The notes under the pieces: generated by a model
Databases searched by the model: none
Told to the model about the DNA's origin: nothing
Seen by the model: the letters and a program-made list of their open reading frames with translations, nothing else
Shown: positions 26,389 through 35,703 of the stretch, piece after piece
Layout: each line of letters opens with the position of its first letter
Numbering within the stretch: the stretch's first letter is position 1
Program-made: the position numbers and the translations under genes
Assembly: GCA_030693705.1 (NCBI GenBank)
Contig: JAUYAB010000041.1
Coordinates: forward strand, 124,001-188,000
DNA: 64,000 nt
From: Ignavibacteria bacterium
GTDB lineage: Bacteria > Bacteroidota > Ignavibacteria > Ignavibacteriales > Ignavibacteriaceae
Direction of reading: 5' to 3'

Positions 26389-27481
26389 TTGCTAATTTCC
26401 TAAACTTGTTCAATGAATACGCAATCACTTGATCCATATTATAATATTGATACTCAGCCAATCTTCCGCAGAATATTATGTTTTTAAGCTTTTCGGCTTC
26501 CTGTTTATACCGTAAGAACAATTTTCTATTCATATCAGTTGGAATAGGATAATAAGGTTCACCATCTTGCAAAGAAAATTCTTTGCTGATGGTTGTTGCA
26601 TCTGTGTTCTGCAAGGTAAGATATTTATATTCCGTTACACGAGTAAATTCTTCTTTCATATCAACAAAATTAACTTGTCCGGCGCTTTGATAGTTTTGCT
26701 TTTTGTAATATTCATACTCAAATCTAATTGAACGGTAAGGAAGTTTTCCGAATTGATAATCGAAGAAGGCATCAATCGGTCCGGTGTAAATGATTTTATC
26801 AAACTTCGTATTATCAATAATCTTTTTATAATCAGTACTCAATGCAACTTCAATGTTTTTATGAGAAAGCATTTTCTCAAACATTTTTGTATAACCCTCT
26901 TTTGGCATAAACTGATATTTATCGGTGAAATAACGGTAGTCATCATTAAATCTAACCGGTATCCTTCCGCAAACTGACGGAGACAATTCATTTGGGAAAA
27001 GATTCCATTGTTTCTTTGTATAATTCTTGAAGAAGGCTTCAAACAACTCTCTTCCTACTTGATTAACAATTATATCTTCTGAATTCAGAATAGGAAATCT
27101 ATTCTCAATCTTAGTCGATAGAAAACTCTTTACCTCCCCCTCGGTCTTTAAGTCGAGATCAAAAAATTTGTTAATTGTAATACGGTTAATCGGAATAGGG
27201 AAGTGATCACCTTGATAATTTGCGAGTACTTTATGTTCGTAAAATCTCCATTCAGTAAACTTTGAGAGATAATCAAAAACTTCTTTACTGTTGGTATGGA
27301 AAATATGAGGGCCATACTTATGGATAAGTATTCCGTGCTCATCATATACATCATAAACATTCCCACCAACATGGTTACGCTTCTCAACAATCAAAACTTT
27401 TTTATTCGATTGTGAAGCTAACCGTTCCGCCATTACAGCGCCTGCAAAACCGGCACCGACAATTAAGTAGTCATACTTCAT
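26381..27481 (-). CDS. glf: UDP-galactopyranose mutase
   Basis: A 366-residue flavoenzyme that converts UDP-galactopyranose to UDP-galactofuranose. The N-terminal Rossmann motif YLIVGAGFAGAVMAERLA binds FAD, followed by KRNHVGGNVYD and the family block KYGPHIFHTN. Downstream are KNYTKKQWNLFP, CGRIPVRFNDDYRYF and the C-terminal FCGRLAEYQYYNMDQVI. All are typical of bacterial Glf. Its presence shows that the glycan built by this locus contains galactofuranose. Overlaps the flippase gene by eleven bases. Confidence 0.95.
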   Translation of the reverse strand: MKYDYLIVGAGFAGAVMAERLASQSNKKVLIVEKRNHVGGNVYDVYDEHGILIHKYGPHIFHTNSKEVFDYLSKFTEWRFYEHKVLANYQGDHFPIPINRITINKFFDLDLKTEGEVKSFLSTKIENRFPILNSEDIIVNQVGRELFEAFFKNYTKKQWNLFPNELSPSVCGRIPVRFNDDYRYFTDKYQFMPKEGYTKMFEKMLSHKNIEVALSTDYKKIIDNTKFDKIIYTGPIDAFFDYQFGKLPYRSIRFEYEYYKKQNYQSAGQVNFVDMKEEFTRVTEYKYLTLQNTDATTISKEFSLQDGEPYYPIPTDMNRKLFLRYKQEAEKLKNIIFCGRLAEYQYYNMDQVIAYSLNKFRKLANA

Positions 27482-28739
27482 GCAAATTCTTTTTCCTGAA
27501 GTAAAAATAAATCATTCCCAGCGTTATAAATATTTCTGTTGCCAGTATGGAGAATGCAGAGCCGGTTGAACCATGCAATGGAACGAATAAAAAAGAGAGA
27601 GCTATACTTATTATACTTCCCAAAATAATTATTGCAGTAAATTCTTTTTTCTTCCCGAAGTTTAATAATCCTTGAATACCAAACATATTGCTCAAATAGA
27701 TAATAAATGGAAGGAGAGCGATAATTTGTAAAAGATAAATTGATTTTGAGTAGTTCTTTCCTGCAAGCAATAAAACTAACGGTTGCGCAAAAAAGAAAAT
27801 TATAATTCCTGCAGCTAGCAGAGCTCCTCCGCCTAGCAAAGTGAATTTCATAAGAAGTTGTCTTGATTTTTTTTCATCGTTCTGTGCAAGAAAAGCAATC
27901 CGGGGATAAAGGGCTTGGCTGATTGGGCTCGCCATAGATTGGATCCCAAAACGAATTTTATCTGCTGCTGCAAAATATCCCACTTCAGCATGATTTGACA
28001 AGAGTCCAAGTAAAAAAATATTTGTGGTTGTATAGAGACTAATTGAAGCGCTGGAGATAAATAATAGATACGATCCCTTTAATTGAAAAAAAATTTCCTT
28101 CATCGATGGAAAGAGAAATCGCACATCATAATATTTCTTCATCATTCCGGTTAAGACAATTGCATTGAACACAAAACTTAAACCTATCAACATTACATAA
28201 GTCCCATCGTCAGTTTTGGATTTAATAAAAATGAAAATTCCAATTATCATTAATATTTTTGAAATGGTGGAGACGGCAACAAGCCGTTTCATTTCTTCTA
28301 ATCCTTGAAAAAACCAAACTGGTGTGAATGTGGTTCCAAGTACAATGAGAAAAGAAAAAAAGAACAGTTCCTTTTCGACGGAAAATTTTGGGATAAAAGT
28401 GACCAAGACCCAAAATGCGATGAAACAAAGGAACAGCAGAAGAATTTTAATAGAATAAACTGCCGAGGCAATTATAGACAACCGCTCTTTTTCATTTCTA
28501 CAGATTGAAATTTGTTGTGTTGCGGAAAAATTGAAACCAAAATCAGTGATCATAGAAAAGTAGGCAACAAAGGCTGTTACAAAATTAACTAATCCGAATT
28601 TCTCCGGTCCGAGTACGCGTACTAAGTAAGGGAAAGTGATAAGAGGTAAAAGATTGTTTAGTACTTGAAGAAATGAAAGTGAAACTACATTTTGTAACAA
28701 CTTTGATTTGAAAGAGAATTTGAAAAAATCTCCAATCAC
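27471..28739 (-). CDS. Wzx-like oligosaccharide flippase (MATE/MVF superfamily)
   Basis: A roughly 422-residue polytopic protein with twelve or more helices, carrying the Wzx-type start LQVLNNLLPLITFPYLVRVL and GPEKFGLVNFVTAF. These proteins move undecaprenyl-linked oligosaccharides from the inner to the outer face of the cytoplasmic membrane. I place the start at GTG 28739, which overlaps the upstream stop as GTGA, the same coupled junction seen elsewhere in this operon; a GTG at 28754 would add five residues. Confidence 0.88.
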   Translation of the reverse strand: MIGDFFKFSFKSKLLQNVVSLSFLQVLNNLLPLITFPYLVRVLGPEKFGLVNFVTAFVAYFSMITDFGFNFSATQQISICRNEKERLSIIASAVYSIKILLLFLCFIAFWVLVTFIPKFSVEKELFFFSFLIVLGTTFTPVWFFQGLEEMKRLVAVSTISKILMIIGIFIFIKSKTDDGTYVMLIGLSFVFNAIVLTGMMKKYYDVRFLFPSMKEIFFQLKGSYLLFISSASISLYTTTNIFLLGLLSNHAEVGYFAAADKIRFGIQSMASPISQALYPRIAFLAQNDEKKSRQLLMKFTLLGGGALLAAGIIIFFFAQPLVLLLAGKNYSKSIYLLQIIALLPFIIYLSNMFGIQGLLNFGKKKEFTAIIILGSIISIALSFLFVPLHGSTGSAFSILATEIFITLGMIYFYFRKKNLHEV

Positions 28740-30013
28740 TTCCTCACCAGCCACACTTCCGGATTTTGATGATCGCGTTGTTTCCAGATTTCAAAATGCA
28801 TGACTCTTCCTTCGATGCTTTCGGAAATGTCGCCAAGAATTTCTCCGTAGCTTACTTTACTTCCTTCGCTAACTGCTATTTGTCCAAGATGTCCGTAAAC
28901 CGTTCTGTAACCTTCGCTGTGAGTAACAATAACAATGCTGCCATAACCGGGAAGCCATTCAATCGCGGAAACAATTCCTTCACCGACTGCTTTTACTTTG
29001 AAATCACCCGCAACTTTTATGTCAATGCCGTAATTCAAAGTGACGGTTTTTAATTTTTCATTTTTATCTTCACCGAATTTTCTAATGATTACTCCGCGCG
29101 AAACAGGCCAAAGCATTCTCCCTCTCATTGCGGAAAAAGATTTGAAATTTTCCGTAGCGAATCCTTCGGACGGAAAGTCTTTCATTTCTTCTTCTGTTGA
29201 AGACGAAACCGGCGTTTCTGGTTTGGTCTTATCTTTTAGTGATTCTCTTTTTCTTTTATCAGCTAATTTTCTCGCCAGCTCTTTTTTACGGAGTTCTTCT
29301 TTTTCTATTAACCGGGTGATAATATTTTTTATCGATTTTTCCGCTTGCTTTTTATCTGCCAACTCTTTTGCGGCTGCCGACTTATCATTTCTAAATTTCT
29401 TCAGCACATTTTTTTCTTCGACAAGTTTTTTTTGCAACTGATTTTCTTCCGAAGATTTCAGACTCAACAAATTTTCTTTCGATCGTTTCTCATCAGCTAC
29501 CGAAGAGACTTTCATTGCAAGCAACAATGAGTTTTCTCTGATCTGCTGCAAGTCTTTTTTTCTGCTAATGGAAAACTGTTTTAGATACTTATACCGCGCT
29601 AATGCTTGCTGTAGTGACGCCGCATCAAAAAGATAGATAAACTCATTACGGTAAATTCCCTTATAGATTGCAGCAGCATATCTTGCATAATTCGCTTTCA
29701 AAGCATTTGTTTTTTGCCGGAGATTTTCAATCTGCAACTGAAGTAAACCGATCAGATCCGATTTCTCTTCAATTTGAGTTTTATATGAATTGATGAGCTG
29801 ATTAAGAAGGAAGTTTTGTTTGTTAAATTTTTCAACTACAGAATAAGATTTTTTTTCGCGCTTGGCGATATCAGCTATTTCTTTTTCAAGCGATTGGATT
29901 TCCGTTTTCAGATTATCCAATTCTTGTTTTTTTGTCGAGATTTCTTTTTGTTGAGGAAGTGAGAATGAAGAAAAGATCAGAAGAAAAAGAAAAATCTTTG
30001 TAACATCTACCAT
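28736..30013 (-). CDS. EnvC-like coiled-coil protein with LytM domain
   Basis: A 425-residue exported protein (hydrophobic residues 5-19). Residues about 20-265 are long coiled coil rich in Lys, Glu and Gln; residues about 305-425 form a LytM/peptidase M23 domain with FGEDKNEKLKTVTLNYGIDI, GYGSIVIVTHSEGYRTVYGHL and RVMHFEIWKQ. Of the usual zinc ligands the first histidine is replaced by Asn in NYGIDI, while the later Asp and His are kept. As in EnvC, this points to an activator of peptidoglycan amidases at division rather than an enzyme. Overlaps genes on both sides. Confidence 0.85.
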   Translation of the reverse strand: MVDVTKIFLFLLIFSSFSLPQQKEISTKKQELDNLKTEIQSLEKEIADIAKREKKSYSVVEKFNKQNFLLNQLINSYKTQIEEKSDLIGLLQLQIENLRQKTNALKANYARYAAAIYKGIYRNEFIYLFDAASLQQALARYKYLKQFSISRKKDLQQIRENSLLLAMKVSSVADEKRSKENLLSLKSSEENQLQKKLVEEKNVLKKFRNDKSAAAKELADKKQAEKSIKNIITRLIEKEELRKKELARKLADKRKRESLKDKTKPETPVSSSTEEEMKDFPSEGFATENFKSFSAMRGRMLWPVSRGVIIRKFGEDKNEKLKTVTLNYGIDIKVAGDFKVKAVGEGIVSAIEWLPGYGSIVIVTHSEGYRTVYGHLGQIAVSEGSKVSYGEILGDISESIEGRVMHFEIWKQRDHQNPEVWLVRK

Positions 30014-30798
30014 CTAATTATCGTTGCGTCCGTTGGAAACTTAAAATCAATTTGAATCTCTTTTTGATTTGCAGAAATGTTCTTGTATTCAATTTGAAGA
30101 TATTGATTCTCTTTTTTGTTGGAGACAGAAATTCTTTTTGGTGTTGCAACATTTTCTGTAAGAGAAAAATCTTTGTATTCTCCGATCAACAATTCTTTTC
30201 CCTTTGAAGACTTTAAAGTGTATTGGGTAATCCCAAGATTTCTAATGTCAATGGCATACGTTGACACAGTGTTCTCAAGCGAATCATTATAAGCTATAAC
30301 ATATTTATCGTTTTGCACCTGGTATGCATCGGGATTTTTATAAAGTCTGTCTGTTAAATTCACAGCACCGATTATCGCATCAAGCAAGTCTGAAAAAGAA
30401 ATATCAATTCGCAAAATGTTTCGTAGAACATCGTCATTGGTTTCGCCCATGTATACCGTGTTCGAAAGCGCCTCGTAAAAAGTAAATGCTTTTTTTGTAA
30501 CCAATGCTTGCGCCAACTCAATCCCAAATGGACCCATAATGGTCAGGTAAATTGAGTCAGGTTTAATCATCACCACGTTAAACGATGCGGAGTTGTTAAA
30601 GTCCGGTGTTTTAATTGTGAGTGTACCGCTTCCCTCAAACGAGCGGATTTTTCTTCTGTTGGCTTCAAGTTTTTTTACTAACCGGTCAGCCGGCAAAATC
30701 TCAACTTCTTCGGAAGTAGTTGAAGACGAACATCCGGTAAAAAAAGAAACTAAAATTGTAGCCAAAACAAATGTAAGCAAGAAGAATTTTATTTTCAA
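30007..30798 (-). CDS. DUF4292 lipoprotein
   Basis: A 263-residue lipoprotein with signal and lipobox FFTGCSSS near residue 23. The mature part, with RRKIRSFEGSGTLTIKTP, MGPFGIELAQALVTK and the C-terminal IDFKFPTDATIIRW, fits DUF4292, a family related in fold to LolB/LolA lipid carriers. In Bacteroidota it typically lies between a TPR lipoprotein and an EnvC-like gene, exactly as here. The likely place of action is the inner leaflet of the outer membrane; function is not established. Confidence 0.82.
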   Translation of the reverse strand: MKIKFFLLTFVLATILVSFFTGCSSSTTSEEVEILPADRLVKKLEANRRKIRSFEGSGTLTIKTPDFNNSASFNVVMIKPDSIYLTIMGPFGIELAQALVTKKAFTFYEALSNTVYMGETNDDVLRNILRIDISFSDLLDAIIGAVNLTDRLYKNPDAYQVQNDKYVIAYNDSLENTVSTYAIDIRNLGITQYTLKSSKGKELLIGEYKDFSLTENVATPKRISVSNKKENQYLQIEYKNISANQKEIQIDFKFPTDATIIRW

Positions 30799-32600
30799 AG
30801 GGCGCCTCGTTCAATTTTTGATTGCAATCCTCCAACACTATTATCAAGCTCAAAAGCTTTCTTCCACGAAGTAACAGCTTCTTCTTTCTTTCCAAGTTTG
30901 AACAGCACATCTCCATAGTGATCAAGAATTACAGCTTTTTCTCCTCCAACCTCCAGAGCTTCTCCGATATATTTTTTCGCGTTTTCGTAATCACCAAGTT
31001 GAAAGTAAACCCATCCGATAGTATCGAGATAAGAAGAATTTTTCGGTTCGGCGGTTACTGCAATTTTTACCATCGCAAGCGCCTCATCTAATCTAATGGC
31101 GCGTTTGGAAAGGGAATAAGCATAGTTATTATTTATCAGCGCATTGTTGGGACTGCTTTTTAATGCAAGCGAATAAATACTATCGCATTGAGTCCATGCT
31201 TCTTGTCCGTCGTAAATTAATCCTAGAGTTCCAAGTAGATCAACATTCGTCGGATCAAGTTTTATTGCTTTGTTAATATAGAAAATCGCTTTATCATTTT
31301 CTTTGAGTTGGCTTAAAGTGTATCCGTAAGAAGTAAGGGCATTGATGTCGTTTCCATTCAATTCAACCGCTTTGCTCAAATAAACTTTTGCGCTGTCATG
31401 TTTATCAAGTTGAGCGAAAGCAACGCCGAGTAAAAGATTTATCGTAAAATCTTCCGGGAATTTTGTAATTGCGGTAGAAAGTACTTTTACGGTTTCGCTG
31501 TATTTTTTATTATCAAAGTAGAATCCGCCAAGCCTGATCCATCCTTCCGGATGCCACGGAGCTAATTCAATTACAAGATTATAATAAGAAGTTGCAAGTG
31601 AATCGTTTTTCTCAACAGTTGCAATTGCCCCGAGATGTAATTTTACCTGCCAGTCTGTTGTGTCTTTATCAATAGTCAAGAAAAGCTTTTTGGCTATTGG
31701 AAGTAAAGTTGAATCTTTAAATGAATTTTGAAAATAAGTTGCGCCAATACTTATCTTTGTTTCAAGCGGAACATTTTTTTGCTTGAGAATGAAATCATAT
31801 TCTACCGAAGCTTTTGCCAAACTATCTTGCAGGACATAAATCCGGGCTTTGGTTTCGCGCGCTTCCAGATCATCGGGATAAGCACGCAGCACGTCGTCAA
31901 CTTGCATAAGAGCTTTCTCGTAGTTCTTGTTGCGGATGTAAAAATCTACGATAACTTTTTGCAATTCTTTGTTCGCAGGATCAATTTCGGAAAGTGATTC
32001 AAGTGTTTCAACCGCTTTCTCATTATTTCCCAAACGCTCATACAGATCGGCTACACGGGTAAGTACGCTCCAATCATTACCTATAAGCTTTGTAATTTTT
32101 TGATAAACTTCGATTGCCTGTGTAGGTTTATTTGGCTCGTATAACCGGGCGAGTTTATAAAAAGCGTTGATGTTGGTTGAATCGATTGAAATAATTTTTT
32201 CCAGAACAGTGATCGCGTCATCATTCTTCTTTGCTGCCGAAAATATTTCTTCTTGCAGCATTAAGTATTCTATATTATCAGGTTCGATGGCGGCAGCTTT
32301 GGAAGCGTTTTGCAGTGCAAAAGAGAGTTTGTTCAAGAAAAAATAATCTTTGGCAATTGCATAATAAATTCCGCCGGACGGGTCTAATTGTGCAGCTTCC
32401 TGATATTCAAGAATTGCCGAAGCATAATCGCCTTTCGCATCAGCATTAACGCCGTTGAGAAAAAGATCGAGCGCTTTTCGTTTCGCATCTGTTTTTAAGG
32501 ATTTTTTTTCTTGCTTGCCGTCGTTATCAGCGCCGGTTTTTATGGAAGACGCACACCCAAAAAATCCGAGAACAAAAAGGGTTAAAAAAACTATTCGCAT
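30795..32600 (-). CDS. TPR-repeat lipoprotein
   Basis: A 601-residue lipoprotein, lipobox FFGCASS near residue 16. From about residue 45 to the end it is built of some fifteen tetratricopeptide repeats (for example AILEYQEAAQLDPSGGIYYA, AIFYINKAIKLDPTNVDLLG, ENAKKYIGEALEVGGEKAVI). Such superhelices hold protein partners in the periplasm. First gene of the nine-gene overlapping operon; conserved pairing with DUF4292 suggests a shared role in outer-membrane or cell-wall maintenance. A divergent gene starts 140 bases away, so the operon promoter should lie at about 32601-32740. Confidence 0.85.
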   Translation of the reverse strand: MRIVFLTLFVLGFFGCASSIKTGADNDGKQEKKSLKTDAKRKALDLFLNGVNADAKGDYASAILEYQEAAQLDPSGGIYYAIAKDYFFLNKLSFALQNASKAAAIEPDNIEYLMLQEEIFSAAKKNDDAITVLEKIISIDSTNINAFYKLARLYEPNKPTQAIEVYQKITKLIGNDWSVLTRVADLYERLGNNEKAVETLESLSEIDPANKELQKVIVDFYIRNKNYEKALMQVDDVLRAYPDDLEARETKARIYVLQDSLAKASVEYDFILKQKNVPLETKISIGATYFQNSFKDSTLLPIAKKLFLTIDKDTTDWQVKLHLGAIATVEKNDSLATSYYNLVIELAPWHPEGWIRLGGFYFDNKKYSETVKVLSTAITKFPEDFTINLLLGVAFAQLDKHDSAKVYLSKAVELNGNDINALTSYGYTLSQLKENDKAIFYINKAIKLDPTNVDLLGTLGLIYDGQEAWTQCDSIYSLALKSSPNNALINNNYAYSLSKRAIRLDEALAMVKIAVTAEPKNSSYLDTIGWVYFQLGDYENAKKYIGEALEVGGEKAVILDHYGDVLFKLGKKEEAVTSWKKAFELDNSVGGLQSKIERGAL

Positions 32601-32740
32601 TAACTATTCTTTTAATAAAATTGATTGTGTCTTTAGGTTAAACCGTTCATATAAACATCTCTTCATCAAGAACGGAATTTTTTTTATCTTGGTTCTAAAT
32701 TATTTTAGAATCAAAATTTTCACGGTAAAGATACATAAAA

Positions 32741-33661
32741 ATGATTGAAAAATTTGACATCGGGTTCGCCTATGTCTGGGAATTTGACGAAGATTTTATC
32801 CATAAGTTCGAAGAGGTTTTCCACGCCTATAATTTGTCAACGTTCATCATTGGGCATCACAATATTGAAGCGGTAAAAAAAAGAATTAAGGAGAAGAATC
32901 TCCATTTCAATTTTTATTTTGATAGAGGTTGGGATGTTGAAGAGTCGTTTGAAGCGCTCGGAAACCTTTTGATGAAGCGGAAAACTCACATCTTCAACCC
33001 ATACAAAAAAGTTCTCCACGCAATCGATAAAGCTACTATGCACCTTGAATTTATTACCGCCGGATTGAACGTTCCTTATTCCATAATCATTCCACCCGTA
33101 AAAGAAAAAGAAGAATTATTTATCTCACTTAGCAATCTCGCCATTCTTGGACGCCCGTTCATAATCAAACCATGTAATACTACCGGCGGAGGAATTGGTG
33201 TTGTTACCGGAGCAGAATCGCTCCACGATGTGCTGTATGAAAGGAAATTTAATCACGAAGATAAATACCTTCTTCAGGAAAAAATATACCCCGCCTACCT
33301 TAATGGAAAACGGGCGTGGTTTAGAGTGTTTTATGCGTTTGGAAAAATTATTCCGGTTTGGTGGGATGACCTTACTCATCATTACCAGGTTTTGACTTCG
33401 GAAGAAATTGAAACGTTTAAACTGAAAAAACTCTTTCAAATTACCCGGACAATTTATAACATTACAGAGCTCGATTTCTTTTCAACCGAAATTGTGATCA
33501 CTCCGCAGTATAAATTTATTGCGATCGACTATGTGAACGATCAGTGTGATTTGAGGCTGCAATCGCTGCATGAAGATGGTGTTCCCGATGAAATAATTCT
33601 CCAAATAGTAATTGCAGCAAAAAACAGAGTACTAAAACTGAAAAAAGAATTGCATCTTTAA
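32741..33661 (+). CDS. ATP-grasp fold protein of unknown substrate
   Basis: A 306-residue protein with features of the ATP-grasp superfamily: a nucleotide-binding lysine and glycine-rich loop in RPFIIKPCNTTGGGIGVVTG (about residues 146-165), LLQEKIYPAYLNGKRAWFRV next, and a metal-binding end FIAIDYVNDQCDLRLQS. N-terminal residues 1-100 form a pre-ATP domain. These enzymes ligate a carboxylate to an amine or thiol using ATP. No relative with known substrate is recognisable. A small membrane-anchored protein gene follows three bases later. Confidence 0.72.
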   Translation: MIEKFDIGFAYVWEFDEDFIHKFEEVFHAYNLSTFIIGHHNIEAVKKRIKEKNLHFNFYFDRGWDVEESFEALGNLLMKRKTHIFNPYKKVLHAIDKATMHLEFITAGLNVPYSIIIPPVKEKEELFISLSNLAILGRPFIIKPCNTTGGGIGVVTGAESLHDVLYERKFNHEDKYLLQEKIYPAYLNGKRAWFRVFYAFGKIIPVWWDDLTHHYQVLTSEEIETFKLKKLFQITRTIYNITELDFFSTEIVITPQYKFIAIDYVNDQCDLRLQSLHEDGVPDEIILQIVIAAKNRVLKLKKELHL

Positions 33662-33663
33662 CT

Positions 33664-34047
33664 ATGTCAAAAGTCGAAATTTATTTTACGGTAATTGTTC
33701 TTATGAGTTTATTTGCACTGCTCGCACATCAATATATTTTTTCGATCTACGAAGTTGAATATAAAATCAGCTCAAGGGTGCTATATCTCAATTCAGATTC
33801 AAAGATTGTACTCGAGGCTGTTCCGGTAAATAGTTTCGGATTTCGAGCGCCGTTCCGAAACAGCTATACAAAATTTTCCATCATTCAAGGAAAAGATTTG
33901 ATAGAGATTGAAGAAAATAATTATGAAAAAGGAATACTGATTATAAAAGCTAAAGCTGAACCGGGAACCGTGGTCATTCGCGTTAAATCAAAATTTTCAT
34001 TACTGCCAACGGAGTTCGAAATAAAAATTGTTCCAAATCTCGCCTAA
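33664..34047 (+). CDS. Membrane-anchored small protein, unknown
   Basis: A 127-residue protein with one N-terminal helix (about residues 7-26, IVLMSLFALLAHQYIF) and a beta-rich tail that looks like a small Ig-like or bacterial BIG-type domain (SDSKIVLEAVPVNSFGFRAP, then KAEPGTVVIRVKSKF). It would be anchored in the inner membrane facing the periplasm. Only two bases lie between it and the ATP-grasp gene stop, so the two are almost certainly co-translated. No family recognised. Confidence 0.6.
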   Translation: MSKVEIYFTVIVLMSLFALLAHQYIFSIYEVEYKISSRVLYLNSDSKIVLEAVPVNSFGFRAPFRNSYTKFSIIQGKDLIEIEENNYEKGILIIKAKAEPGTVVIRVKSKFSLLPTEFEIKIVPNLA

Positions 34048-34110
34048 TAATTGGCAGCCGGCAGTTTTTGTTCAATCAGTGTTTTTTACTTCAACTTTAT
34101 ACTTTATCAT

Positions 34111-34139
34111 CCAAAGGCTGATCCGCCTCTGGTGGATAC
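34111..34139 (+). repeat. CACCAGAGGCG-type palindrome, intergenic copy
   Basis: An imperfect palindrome in the gap between 34047 and 34195. Read on the minus strand, 22 of 24 bases agree with the palindrome at 59317-59342, which lies inside the coding sequence of a T9SS aminopeptidase. The arms CCAGAGGC and GCCTTTGG flank a 5-7 base centre. Confidence 0.7.
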
Positions 34140-34194
34140 TTTTAACTTTTTACTATATTTAATAAAGAAATTCAAAATAATTGTTGAGAAATAA

Positions 34195-34965
34195 ATGAAA
34201 CATCTTTTATCCTTATCGCTTTGTTTACTTTTTTGTTCAGTTGCCGCATTCGGACAGGGAACTGCCGGTGAAGATGCAAAACAAGAATATCGTTACCTGG
34301 TTGATATGCCTTCTTCAGGAATTCTTGAAAAAGGATCGGTCGGAGTTTCAAATGATATTTTACCGGACGGTATTGTTGTTGGAAGAATGGAAGTTGGAGT
34401 TTTTCAGGATGTCTCTTTCGGAATTTCTTACGGCGGAGCTAACATCATCGGTTCGGGTTCACCAAAATGGTACAAATATCCCGGCGTAAATTTACGTTTC
34501 CGCGTTTCAGGGGAATCGCTAACTTATCCTTCGTTAACGCTTGGATTTGATTCTCAGGGCAAAGGTGAATTTTTTGATTCCACAAATCGCTACGGAATAA
34601 AATCTCCCGGATTTTTTGTAAGCGGTTCAAAGAATTTTCAATTTCTCGGTTACTTAAGTCTCAGTAGCGCTGTTAACTATTCACTTGAAAGTAAGGATGG
34701 AGACAATTTTTTAAATTTGATGGTTGGAGCGGAAAAGACGATCGGCAAAAAGATTTCCGCAGTATTAGAATATGATTTTGCTTTTAACGATAACGCTGCA
34801 AGATTTTATGGAAAAGGAAATGGTTATTTAAATTTAGGAATTCGCTGGTCTGTTGGCGAAGGTTTAACTTTAGGTTTTGATTTGCGTGACTTGCTTAATA
34901 ATAAAAAATGGAGCGCCGCTTCGGCAGACCGCGCGATCCGGCTTGAATATATTCGCCCGATATAA
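34195..34965 (+). CDS. Predicted outer-membrane beta-barrel protein
   Basis: A 256-residue exported protein with signal peptide (residues 1-20, ending AAFGQ). The mature part is a run of alternating strands (VVGRMEVGVFQDVSFGISYG, GYLSLSSAVNYSLESKDG, KISAVLEYDFAFND) ending in a short strand IRLEYIRPI, consistent with a small barrel of eight to twelve strands. I do not recognise a named family. Followed after 14 bases by crcB. Confidence 0.65.
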   Translation: MKHLLSLSLCLLFCSVAAFGQGTAGEDAKQEYRYLVDMPSSGILEKGSVGVSNDILPDGIVVGRMEVGVFQDVSFGISYGGANIIGSGSPKWYKYPGVNLRFRVSGESLTYPSLTLGFDSQGKGEFFDSTNRYGIKSPGFFVSGSKNFQFLGYLSLSSAVNYSLESKDGDNFLNLMVGAEKTIGKKISAVLEYDFAFNDNAARFYGKGNGYLNLGIRWSVGEGLTLGFDLRDLLNNKKWSAASADRAIRLEYIRPI

Positions 34966-34979
34966 TTTTTAGAATAACA

Positions 34980-35345
34980 ATGAACTATCTTTTTGTTTCA
35001 CTCGGCGCTGCGCTTGGGGGAGCAGCACGTTATTGGTTCGGAGATTTTGTTCATAAATCGCTTCCTTCGTTTTTTCCATTCGGAACGTTATTCATCAATA
35101 TCATCGGAAGTTTTTTACTCGGCGTTTTTATTTTTTATTTTGATGAACGAGAACTTTTAAGTCAACCTTTAAAACTTTTTTTAACCATCGGTTTCTGCGG
35201 AGGATTTACTACATTATCGACTTTTAGTTTCGAATCAATAAAACTTTTTCTTGATTCGGAATTTCTTTTAGCGTCGGTTTACATTTTTGCAAGCGTTTTT
35301 CTATCTATACTTGGCGTCTATTTAGCCTATATTTTAAGCAGATAA
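34980..35345 (+). CDS. crcB: Fluoride channel CrcB/Fluc
   Basis: A 121-residue protein with four membrane helices. Family marks: GGAARYWFGD at the N-terminus, FGTLFINIIGSFLLG carrying the central Asn and Gly, and GFCGGFTTLSTFSFE with the TTFST-like segment that lines the pore. CrcB exports fluoride as an antiparallel dimer. A DUF190 gene follows after ten bases, a pairing common in other bacteria. The 14 bases upstream are too few for a fluoride riboswitch directly ahead of it. Confidence 0.95.
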   Translation: MNYLFVSLGAALGGAARYWFGDFVHKSLPSFFPFGTLFINIIGSFLLGVFIFYFDERELLSQPLKLFLTIGFCGGFTTLSTFSFESIKLFLDSEFLLASVYIFASVFLSILGVYLAYILSR

Positions 35346-35355
35346 GGAGCCTGTT

Positions 35356-35703
35356 ATGCATCTTGAAGGTGAAGCAAAATTAATTAGAATATTCATAGGG
35401 GAAAGCGATAAAGCCGGAGTAATTCCTCTCTATGAAAAAATTGTGCTTGAAGCAAAAAGTTTTGGTTTAGCCGGTGTAACCGTTACCAAGGGGATAATGG
35501 GCTTTGGAAAAGACAGCCGCATCCATACAGCTAAAATTCTTCGCTTATCTGAGGATCTTCCTATTGTGATTGAAATAGTTGATACGCTTGAAAAGATTGA
35601 ATCCTTTAAAGTAAAATTGGATGAACTTTTCGAATCAACTAAGTCGGGTGGATTAATCACACTCGAAAAAGTAGAAATCATTAGATACTCTTCAAGCAAA
35701 TGA
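35356..35703 (+). CDS. DUF190 family protein
   Basis: A 115-residue protein of the DUF190 family, related in fold to PII signalling proteins: [40 protein letters not shown] and [15 protein letters not shown] are characteristic. It is preceded by a good ribosome site (AAGGAG, 35345-35350). It usually accompanies crcB and may help regulate fluoride export, although the mechanism is not known. Its stop overlaps the next start (ATGA). Confidence 0.9.
   Translation: MHLEGEAKLIRIFIGESDKAGVIPLYEKIVLEAKSFGLAGVTVTKGIMGFGKDSRIHTAKILRLSEDLPIVIEIVDTLEKIESFKVKLDELFESTKSGGLITLEKVEIIRYSSSK

Noticed and set aside
34966-34979. Possible fluoride riboswitch ahead of crcB
   Set aside because: Only 14 bases separate crcB from the previous gene, too little for the aptamer, and no matching structure is seen further up.
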